Shown: one piece after another, positions 33,505 to 38,740 of the stretch
Layout of the letters: the number at the start of each line of letters is the position of its first letter
How positions within the stretch are numbered: the first letter of the stretch is position 1
Origin: Candidatus Izemoplasma acidinucleici
GTDB lineage: Bacteria > Bacillota_I > Bacilli_A > Izemoplasmatales > Izemoplasmataceae
NCBI GenBank assembly: GCA_004195325.1
Contig: SDWO01000118.1
Location: forward strand, 1-38,740
Length of the DNA: 38,740 bases
Reading direction: 5' to 3'
The notes under the pieces: model-generated
What the model was told of the DNA's origin: nothing
Seen by the model: the letters and a program-made list of their open reading frames with translations, nothing else
The model's database searches: none
Position numbers and translations under genes: made by a program

Positions 33505-33579
33505 TGGGCTATGGCCAAGTGGTTAAGGCATCGGACTTTGACTCCGTGACCGAAGGTTCGACTCCTTCTAGCCCAACCA
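33505..33579 (+). tRNA. tRNA-Gln (TTG)
   Basis: A 75-nt tRNA with encoded CCA. The acceptor TGGGCTA pairs perfectly with TAGCCCA, and the loop CTTTGAC gives anticodon TTG. The T-arm is GAAGG-TTCGACT-CCTTC. The outermost anticodon-stem pair is a T-T mismatch. It begins 3 nt after tRNA-His. Confidence 0.95.
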
Positions 33580-33585
33580 TTATGT

Positions 33586-33668
33586 GCGGGTGTGGCGGAA
33601 CTGGCAGACGCGCTAGATTTAGGCTCTAGTTCTTAGGAGTGCAGGTTCAACTCCTGTCACCCGCACCA
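33586..33668 (+). tRNA. tRNA-Leu (TAG)
   Basis: An 83-nt class II tRNA with encoded CCA. The acceptor GCGGGTG pairs with CACCCGC, and the anticodon stem CTAGA/TCTAG flanks a loop with TAG. The long variable arm and CAGG-TTCAACT-CCTG T-arm are typical of tRNA-Leu. It ends the cluster. Confidence 0.95.
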
Positions 33669-33680
33669 CATAAAAAAGAA

Positions 33681-33706
33681 AAAGCATAATTTATTATGCT
33701 TTTTTT
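33681..33706 (+). terminator. Terminator of the tRNA cluster
   Basis: AAAGCATAA (33681-33689), loop TTTA, TTATGCTTT (33694-33702), T-run to 33706. Confidence 0.85.
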
Positions 33707-33770
33707 GTATTCAAAATACCTTGGAATTATACAAATCAATTGTTTATACCTCGTACAGATAACACTTTTT

Positions 33771-33779
33771 TGATATAAT
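33771..33779 (+). promoter_or_regulatory. Extended -10 promoter of the DUF2188 gene
   Basis: TGATATAAT is an extended -10 element 30 nt before the ATG at 33810, with no good -35. Confidence 0.58.
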
Positions 33780-33809
33780 GAGAGTAAGTAATTATAAGGA
33801 GGTACAAGT

Positions 33810-34139
33810 ATGTTTGGTATTTTTAGAAAGAAAAAGCAAATAAAAGCAAATCTAACTAAGAAGCAAAACAGTGGTAGTAATACAACCAAGACCAACACCT
33901 TGAACTCAGACAAAAAAACCCGAGAAACAATCCGTTTAGAAAAGAAGCCGAAATCCTCTAATCATATTACAAAGCATCCAAGTGGAGGATGGCAAATCAA
34001 GAAATCCAATTCTGAGAGAGCTTTTAAAAAATTTAGAACGCAAAAAGAAGCAATTGAATTCGCTAAGAATTTAGAGGTTACAACAGGTGTTGAATTTATA
34101 ATACATAAGGCAGATGGGAATCCCCGCAAGAAAGCATAA
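33810..34139 (+). CDS. DUF2188 domain protein with basic N-terminal tail
   Basis: A 109-residue, strongly basic protein. The first 50 residues are a Lys/Asn/Thr-rich, probably disordered tail. Residues about 52-105 match the DUF2188 pattern: HITKHPSGGWQIKKSNSERAFKKFRTQKEAIEFAK, then GVEFIIHKADGNPR (strand-strand-helix-strand). The domain's function is unknown; its small size and charge suggest contact with nucleic acid or the ribosome, but that is a guess. AAGGAGGTA about 7 nt before the ATG is nearly an ideal ribosome site, implying high expression. It lies between the tRNA cluster and the GGDEF-EAL gene and is its own transcription unit. No convincing terminator follows. Confidence 0.75.
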   Translation: MFGIFRKKKQIKANLTKKQNSGSNTTKTNTLNSDKKTRETIRLEKKPKSSNHITKHPSGGWQIKKSNSERAFKKFRTQKEAIEFAKNLEVTTGVEFIIHKADGNPRKKA

Positions 34140-34165
34140 TAGTTTGATTAGCAAACCAATATATA

Positions 34166-34194
34166 TTGCATTCAAACTTTATAGAAAGTATAAT
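34166..34194 (+). promoter_or_regulatory. Promoter of the GGDEF-EAL/antiporter operon
   Basis: TTGCAT (34166-34171), exactly 17 bp, TATAAT (34189-34194). This gives a leader of about 100 nt before the ATG at 34303, in which I see no known riboswitch. Confidence 0.55.
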
Positions 34195-34302
34195 ATTAAT
34201 ATTAATTACACATAGAGTTCAAATTCGAATGATACAGTGTAAAAAGGCAATGTATGTTGTTTTTTAGATAAAAGGGTTCAATACTACGAGTGAGGTGGAA
34301 AG

Positions 34303-35625
34303 ATGGCTGATAAGCAAGTTTTAGAGAGAATCGCTTATATTGATGAACTAACAGGATTAAAGAATAAGAATGGATTACTTGATGATTTTGCAGATTCAAC
34401 ACTAGAGAATCAACACTTTATTTATGTTGATATTGATGAATTCAAAAAAATGAACGCAGTGTTTGGCATTGATGCTGTTGATAGACTACTAATCATTATT
34501 TCTAATACATTACAAGATTACTGTGGAATGTCACAAGTATATAGAATGGGTGCTGGACAATTTGTACTAGTTACAAAAAGTCATATTATTTGTGAGCCAA
34601 GTGAATTACAACACTTGTTACGACAACCAATTGTTTTAGATGACTTACAAATCATTGTCAAAGCAAGTATATGTGTGTTAGATCATGATGACTTCCCCAA
34701 AACAACATTAAAAAATGTTATTAAACTAATGCAGTTAACCCTAGATATTGAAAAAAGAAAAGGAAATAATGTCCTTGTTTTCGCAAGTAGTGAATCAAGA
34801 ATACAATATATTCAAAAAAGAGATATTGCATTGAGTTTATTTAGTGGAGTAAAAAACGATGAATTCTTTGCCAAATTCAAACCGTATATTGATACATATA
34901 CAAATGAAATTATAGGATATGAAACTGTTTCAAGATGGAATTTGAATGGAGAGTTATTACGTCCTCATAGTTTTCTTGAAGCAGCAGAATGGACTGGACT
35001 AGTTTATGATATTGAGCTAAAAATGTTTGAAGAAGGTGTGAAATTCCTAAATGAGCTTCGCGATATCAATGAACTAAAATCAAATAAATCTATTGATTTT
35101 CATAAACGATTCAAAGTAGGAGTGCACTTTAGTGCTTACACTTTGAAAAGAGTAGAAATATCAGAGCTACTGAAGATACTACAGAAGTACAAAGTTTCTC
35201 AAAAAGATATAATCATCCAAACTCAAGAGAGATTCATTGTAGATAAGGAAGCTTACAAAAAAATTAAAGAATTTCATGAACGAAATTTTATGGTTGGGTT
35301 AGATGAGTACTCTAATAGTTCAGCTAGTCTATCTTTTTTAGCAGATCTTAAAGTAGACATAATTAAGTTAAGTGAAAAACTATTACTTAAAATAGATAAC
35401 AATCAAGAATATACAAGAATGATGAATGTGTACAAATTTATTGTTGATATTGCCAAGAAATTCAATATTACGGTTGTTTCTGATGGAATTCATTCATCAG
35501 CAAACGCAAAATTAATTCGTAAATTAGATGTTCACATTGGACTTGGAAGTCACTACTCGAGAGCAGTTCCAAAAGATGGATTCATAAAATACGCTCAAAA
35601 CAATAAGAAAAAGAGGTTTAAATAG
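34303..35625 (+). CDS. Degenerate GGDEF-EAL protein
   Basis: A 440-residue soluble protein with both c-di-GMP domain folds but no catalytic motifs. The GGDEF fold opens with IAYIDELTGLKNKNGLLDDF at about 9-28, yet the active-site loop reads RMGAGQFVLV near residue 81, so G-G-D/E-E-F is lost. The EAL fold begins near 185; EAL reads ETV in GYETVSRWN near 206, and the DDFGTG loop reads DEYSNSS near 330, although DIIKLSEKLL keeps the usual Lys. It is therefore unlikely to make or cut c-di-GMP and may bind it or another nucleotide, or act by protein contact. GAGGTGG sets the start. The antiporter gene starts 2 nt after its stop. Confidence 0.85.
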   Translation: MADKQVLERIAYIDELTGLKNKNGLLDDFADSTLENQHFIYVDIDEFKKMNAVFGIDAVDRLLIIISNTLQDYCGMSQVYRMGAGQFVLVTKSHIICEPSELQHLLRQPIVLDDLQIIVKASICVLDHDDFPKTTLKNVIKLMQLTLDIEKRKGNNVLVFASSESRIQYIQKRDIALSLFSGVKNDEFFAKFKPYIDTYTNEIIGYETVSRWNLNGELLRPHSFLEAAEWTGLVYDIELKMFEEGVKFLNELRDINELKSNKSIDFHKRFKVGVHFSAYTLKRVEISELLKILQKYKVSQKDIIIQTQERFIVDKEAYKKIKEFHERNFMVGLDEYSNSSASLSFLADLKVDIIKLSEKLLLKIDNNQEYTRMMNVYKFIVDIAKKFNITVVSDGIHSSANAKLIRKLDVHIGLGSHYSRAVPKDGFIKYAQNNKKKRFK

Positions 35626-35627
35626 AA

Positions 35628-36992
35628 ATGTATATATTTCTAAGCACAACCTCAGATGAATTGTCAAAAACATTGATTGAATCATTTTATACAAATCACA
35701 TATTCATACTAGGACTTATGATCATATTAGCAATAATAGGTGGTAAATTAATTGAAAAACTTAATTTTCCAAAAGTAACAGGATATATATTAATGGGTAT
35801 CCTGGTTGGTCCAAGTTTATGGGGTATTATATTGAATGGTGCGGATTATTTGTTACCAGGAGATAATCATATTGCGTTTGACGGTGTTATTTCGACTGAA
35901 ATGATGCATGCATTCAAAATTATACGTCAGGTTGCAATCGGATTTATTGGATATACAATTGGATTAGAATTAAAACTATCAAAACTTAAAAAAACTGGGA
36001 AACAAGTAGCGGTAATAACTTTATCTCAAGCACTTTTCACAGCATTATTAGTTGGGGGAAGTGTGTTTATATTTTTACTGATAACGAACAACCCTTATGC
36101 GCTAACATATGGTTTAATCTTAGGTGCAATCGCAACAGCTACTGCACCAGCTCCAATTGTTGCCGTAGTTAAGAACTATAGAACAAAAGGTCCAGTAACT
36201 GATGTGTTACTACCTCTTGTAGCATTAGATGATGCTATAGGTATTATGTTGTTTGCAGTAATGTTATCTGTAGGAACAACTTTATTGGGTGTTTCAGGAG
36301 AAGCTTTATCTGCATTACAAATAATATATGAACCAGTAAAGGAAATTGTTTTAAGTTTAGGTCTAGGAGCAATTATCGGACTTGCACTATCTAAAATCGT
36401 CAAAATATTTAATAGAGAAAACGATGCTATGTTATTGATGATGATTATTGCAGCAGTATTATTCGGTATTGGACTTGGACAAGTAGTTCATGCATCAGCA
36501 ATATTATTACCAATGACTATTGGTGTGGTATTAACAAATACAATAGATGAATCATTCGAACATAGATTAACAAGAACTACTGATTTATTTACAGCGCCAA
36601 TCATGTTGTCTTTCTTCATGATTGCAGGACTTGAATTAGATTTAACTAAAATTCCTGTTATTGGAATTTTAGGAATCATTTATATTACTGTACGTGTTGT
36701 TGGTAAAGTTTCGGGTTCTTATTTCTCAGCAAAAGCTGTTAAGGCTCCACCTACAGTTATCAAATATTTGGGATGGACTCTTATTCCACAAGCGGGTGTT
36801 GCTATTGATATGGCAATCACTGCGAACCAAAGATTTAGTGACTTGGTTGGGTTTGCAGATATAGGTAAGAACATTATGGCTATTGTTTTAACTGCTACCG
36901 TCTTTTATGAGGTAATTGGGTTAGTAATTGTCAAGAATGCTCTTCATAAAGCAGGAGAGATTGACGCAGCTGACACAGGATGGAAAGGATAA
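35628..36992 (+). CDS. CPA2-family cation/proton antiporter
   Basis: A 454-residue membrane transporter with about 12 helices. The N-terminal part has KLNFPKVTGYILMGILVGPSLWG, a CPA2 hallmark (helix TM2 region). GLILGAIATATAPAPIVAVV near residues 163-182 is the unwound TM4 region, and VLLPLVALDDAIGIMLFAVM near 190-209 carries the Asp residues needed for ion transport. The C-terminal LGWTLIPQAGVAIDMAI is the TM11 region. It has no RCK/KTN nucleotide-binding domain, unlike KefB/KefC, so any gating must come from another protein. The preceding degenerate GGDEF-EAL protein, 2 nt upstream, is the obvious candidate. Whether it carries Na+ or K+ is not readable. Confidence 0.9.
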   Translation: MYIFLSTTSDELSKTLIESFYTNHIFILGLMIILAIIGGKLIEKLNFPKVTGYILMGILVGPSLWGIILNGADYLLPGDNHIAFDGVISTEMMHAFKIIRQVAIGFIGYTIGLELKLSKLKKTGKQVAVITLSQALFTALLVGGSVFIFLLITNNPYALTYGLILGAIATATAPAPIVAVVKNYRTKGPVTDVLLPLVALDDAIGIMLFAVMLSVGTTLLGVSGEALSALQIIYEPVKEIVLSLGLGAIIGLALSKIVKIFNRENDAMLLMMIIAAVLFGIGLGQVVHASAILLPMTIGVVLTNTIDESFEHRLTRTTDLFTAPIMLSFFMIAGLELDLTKIPVIGILGIIYITVRVVGKVSGSYFSAKAVKAPPTVIKYLGWTLIPQAGVAIDMAITANQRFSDLVGFADIGKNIMAIVLTATVFYEVIGLVIVKNALHKAGEIDAADTGWKG

Positions 36993-37000
36993 ACTAAAAA

Positions 37001-37030
37001 AAGAAGCTAATTTAGCTTCTTTCTTTTTTT
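37001..37030. terminator. Bidirectional terminator, antiporter and bcp
   Basis: AAGAAGCT (37001-37008) pairs with AGCTTCTT (37014-37021), followed by a T-rich run. It overlaps the bcp stop region. Confidence 0.85.
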
Positions 37031-37467
37031 TAAAGATCACTTAATACTTGTTCAGCGTGACCTTTTGCTTTTACATTTCTATATTCCTTTACGATAGCAC
37101 CATTTTTATCAAGGATAAAGGTGCTTCTAATAATACCCATATACGTTCTTCCATACATGCTCTTTTCTTTCAAAACATCAAATGCTTTAACAAGTTCTTC
37201 ATTAACATCACTTAATAATAGTAAATCAAGTTCCTGTTTTAGAATGAAATTTTTATGAGATTTAATACTATCTCTACTTACTCCAATAATTTTGTATCCT
37301 TTATTACCGAATTCTTTTTTTAAGGAAGTAAATGTTTTTGATTCTAAAGTACAACCTGAAGTATTATCTTTTGGATAGAAATACAGTACTATTTTTTGAC
37401 CTTTAAAGTCCTCTAATGAATATGATTTGTCATCACTTGCATCTAGTTTAATGGTTATGTAATTCAT
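37030..37467 (-). CDS. bcp: Thiol peroxidase, Bcp/PrxQ type
   Basis: A 145-residue thioredoxin-fold peroxiredoxin that reduces hydrogen and organic peroxides. The peroxidatic site is YPKDNTSGCTLES near residues 32-44, with the Thr and Cys typical of Bcp. The Arg partner is in VSRDS near residue 65. GRTYMGIIRSTFILDKNG completes the family core. There is only one Cys, so it lacks the usual resolving Cys five residues later and would work as a 1-Cys enzyme with an outside thiol. The ATG at 37467 has AAAGGA upstream; the longer open frame to 37509 lies in yidD. It overlaps yidD by 20 nt. Confidence 0.92.
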   Translation of the reverse strand: MNYITIKLDASDDKSYSLEDFKGQKIVLYFYPKDNTSGCTLESKTFTSLKKEFGNKGYKIIGVSRDSIKSHKNFILKQELDLLLLSDVNEELVKAFDVLKEKSMYGRTYMGIIRSTFILDKNGAIVKEYRNVKAKGHAEQVLSDL

Positions 37468-37693
37468 CTTTTTTTTCCTTTCTAGTTTTTGGGACAGGAT
37501 TAAATCCACCTTTACTAAGCGGATTACACCTTAGTATTCTCCAAACAGATAAGAGACTTGCATAGAAGAAATTATGTTTTTGATAGGCAATTTGTGCATA
37601 AGTTGAACATGTTGGATGATACTTACATGTTGGATTTGTTCCTTTGGTTCTTTGTTTGTAAAGACCAATTAATTTCAACATAAATTTGTTCAT
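37448..37693 (-). CDS. yidD: Membrane protein insertion efficiency factor YidD
   Basis: An 81-residue small membrane-associated protein that assists insertion of inner-membrane proteins alongside YidC. The full family signature is visible: CKYHPTCSTYAQIAYQKHNF near residues 23-42, then SVWRILRCNPLSKGGFNPVP near 49-68, with its three conserved Cys. An N-terminal amphipathic helix (LKLIGLYKQ) precedes it. GAGAGGTG upstream sets the ATG at 37693. The usual rpmH-rnpA-yidD-yidC context is absent; here it is paired with bcp, overlapping by 20 nt, which suggests coupled translation. Confidence 0.95.
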   Translation of the reverse strand: MNKFMLKLIGLYKQRTKGTNPTCKYHPTCSTYAQIAYQKHNFFYASLLSVWRILRCNPLSKGGFNPVPKTRKEKKDELHNH

Positions 37694-37713
37694 ATTTTCA
37701 CCTCTCTATTGAA

Positions 37714-37742
37714 ATTCTAACACTTATAAAATAAACCTTCAA
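37714..37742 (-). promoter_or_regulatory. Promoter of yidD-bcp
   Basis: On the minus strand TTGAAG (37742-37737), 17-bp spacer, TAGAAT (37719-37714), about 20 nt before the yidD ATG. Confidence 0.7.
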
Positions 37743-37760
37743 GAAATGTGTTTCTTTTGT

Positions 37761-37789
37761 TAGACAAATACAATCTTTTTCATTATAAT
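37761..37789 (+). promoter_or_regulatory. Promoter of the YtxK-like gene
   Basis: TAGACA (37761-37766, one mismatch), 17-bp spacer, perfect TATAAT (37784-37789), 18 nt before the ATG at 37808. Confidence 0.75.
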
Positions 37790-37807
37790 ACGTGTTGTGG
37801 TGATAAT

Positions 37808-38740
37808 ATGATAAATAAACAATATATAGAAGCATTTTATGATTATTTCGATTCAATAGCAGATATCCTTTATAATAGTTATCAAAAGAGTTATTTAGAG
37901 GGAATGAATGAAGCATTCAATTTTCTTCTGGACGACACTTTACAAGGCAATTATTCTGATGAAGATATTGCTGAATTTTATATTCAGAAAGAGAAAATCA
38001 TTCCTATTGAATTTGGAAGTGAAGATGTAAGAAAGGCAGTTCAAATTGGATTATTAAAAGGGTACAAACATACCTATAGTTCAAACGCTTTGATTACGCC
38101 TGATACAATTGGGATTTTTATGAGCTACCTTGTGAAGAAACTATATAAGAATAAAGAACTTAAAACAGTTCTGGATCCTTTAGTTGGAACTGGTAACTTA
38201 GTGTATACAATAGGTAATCATATAGATCAAAACATAAAAGTATTTGGTGTGGATAACGATATCATCAAATGCAACTTGGCAAGAAACCTTGGTGATTTAA
38301 TAAATACTAGTAATGAGATATTCTACCAAGATACTTTGAAATACTATGACAATGGGTTTGATATGATTGTTATGGATATGCCAATCATAGAAACAAACGA
38401 ACCTTATTTACCGTACCAAGTGATAAATCATCATTTAGTATCGTTAAAGGCTAACGGGTATTTACTAAGTGTAATTGATAATGATTTCTTCGAACAAAAA
38501 GACAGTGATATATTTAGGAGCGAGATTTCAAAGGTTGGACATATCTTTGGATTAATCAAACTACCAGACAGTATGTTTAAGGCCAACCCGAAAAGTATAT
38601 TAATTATACGAAAAAAAGGCGAAGAAGATGTAAAACTAAATGATTTTCTATTAGTAGAATTACCAACATTTACTGAAATGGAAGATTTTAACAATACTAT
38701 AAATCAAATTGATCTTTGGTTTAGTGAGAGAGAGGAAATA
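37808..38740 (+). CDS. YtxK-like class I SAM-dependent methyltransferase, 3'-truncated
   Basis: The frame is open from the ATG at 37808 to the last base (311 codons), so the gene continues past the window. Residues about 1-100 are a helical N-terminal region (MINKQYIEAFYDYFDSIADI). The SAM-binding motif I is DPLVGTGNLVYTIG near residues 123-136, with motif II VFGVDNDIIKCNLA. The motif IV position reads MDMPI, in place of the NPPY of DNA methyltransferases, as in YtxK-like proteins. The C-terminal IIRKKG strand ends the core. Substrate unknown. In Bacillus, ytxK lies next to ackA, so an acetate kinase may follow. TGGTGAT is a weak ribosome site. Confidence 0.82.
   Translation, partial: MINKQYIEAFYDYFDSIADILYNSYQKSYLEGMNEAFNFLLDDTLQGNYSDEDIAEFYIQKEKIIPIEFGSEDVRKAVQIGLLKGYKHTYSSNALITPDTIGIFMSYLVKKLYKNKELKTVLDPLVGTGNLVYTIGNHIDQNIKVFGVDNDIIKCNLARNLGDLINTSNEIFYQDTLKYYDNGFDMIVMDMPIIETNEPYLPYQVINHHLVSLKANGYLLSVIDNDFFEQKDSDIFRSEISKVGHIFGLIKLPDSMFKANPKSILIIRKKGEEDVKLNDFLLVELPTFTEMEDFNNTINQIDLWFSEREEI

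Noticed and set aside
33366-33629. An 87-codon open frame on the plus strand
   Set aside because: It runs through the tRNA promoter, tRNA-His, tRNA-Gln and part of tRNA-Leu, has no ribosome site, and no protein family is recognised.
33647-33913. An 88-codon minus-strand frame by the DUF2188 gene
   Set aside because: It is antisense to the tRNA terminator, the promoter and the DUF2188 start region, with no ribosome site.
34195-34302. A c-di-GMP riboswitch in the leader of the GGDEF-EAL gene
   Set aside because: The leader lacks the conserved GCAAA/tetraloop-receptor core of c-di-GMP-I and the class II pattern, and no strong stem or terminator is present.
37698-37916. A 72-codon minus-strand frame before yidD
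   Set aside because: It covers the divergent yidD and YtxK-like promoters and the YtxK start, and has no ribosome site.
1-38740. Mobile elements, CRISPR arrays, phage or toxin-antitoxin genes
   Set aside because: No transposase, integrase, repeat-spacer array, phage structural gene or toxin pair was recognised on either strand.

Overview
This is a low-GC, gene-dense bacterial window (38,740 bp) whose gene content looks like a free-living member of the Bacillota/Mycoplasmatota borderland, such as a relative of the Izemoplasma or Haloplasma lineages. That placement is inference from gene families only: an Acholeplasma-like glycolipid glycosyltransferase, LtaS- and PlsY-type lipid enzymes, two FakB-like DegV proteins, a terminator-type SAM riboswitch and strong Shine-Dalgarno sites. 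Every conserved tryptophan I checked is TGG, and TGA occurs as a stop only once among 37 complete genes, so the standard code applies but UGA is strongly avoided.

Layout: 1-2839 holds a truncated membrane protein, a GNAT acetyltransferase, a flavodoxin-ferredoxin fusion (EFR1 type) and an SGNH hydrolase. On the minus strand, 2831-4924 carries plsY and a ten-helix membrane/GNAT fusion. 5007-10415 has an M1-like lipoprotein peptidase, a cytosolic GH5 glycosidase, an EEP phosphoesterase, a hotdog thioesterase and aldose 1-epimerase. 10429-13066 (minus) is a metN-metI-metQ methionine ABC operon behind a complete SAM-I riboswitch. 13172-20626 has an aldo/keto reductase and a five-gene histidine degradation operon (hutH-hutU-ftcD-hutI-fchA) giving glutamate, ammonia and methenyl-THF. 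20707-23833 is a coupled pair of PAS-sensor and PAS-GGDEF-HD-GYP cyclic-di-GMP genes. 23846-33247 includes a BFD-like iron-sulfur protein, a GT8 glycosyltransferase, a hemolysin-III/FakB/FakB operon, a DUF362 ferredoxin, a P-loop kinase, a YwaF-like membrane protein, a GT4 glycolipid synthase and an LTA-synthase-like enzyme. Then come three tRNAs (His, Gln, Leu), a DUF2188 protein, a degenerate GGDEF-EAL protein joined to a CPA2 cation/proton antiporter, bcp and yidD, and a YtxK-like methyltransferase cut by the window end.

Themes: membrane lipid making and sensing (PlsY, FakB pair, PAQR/hemolysin III, GT4, LtaS), amino-acid scavenging (Met uptake, His breakdown), and second-messenger signalling. 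The most promising leads are the degenerate GGDEF-EAL/antiporter pair, a perfect 12-bp direct repeat placed 32 bp apart around the hemolysin III-FakB promoter, a perfect 20-bp palindrome over the aldo/keto reductase promoter, and the fully readable SAM switch. No mobile element, CRISPR array or phage gene is visible, and no gap between genes exceeds 300 bases. Gaps not given their own entry hold only ribosome binding sites, weak promoter-like sequence or nothing I recognise.
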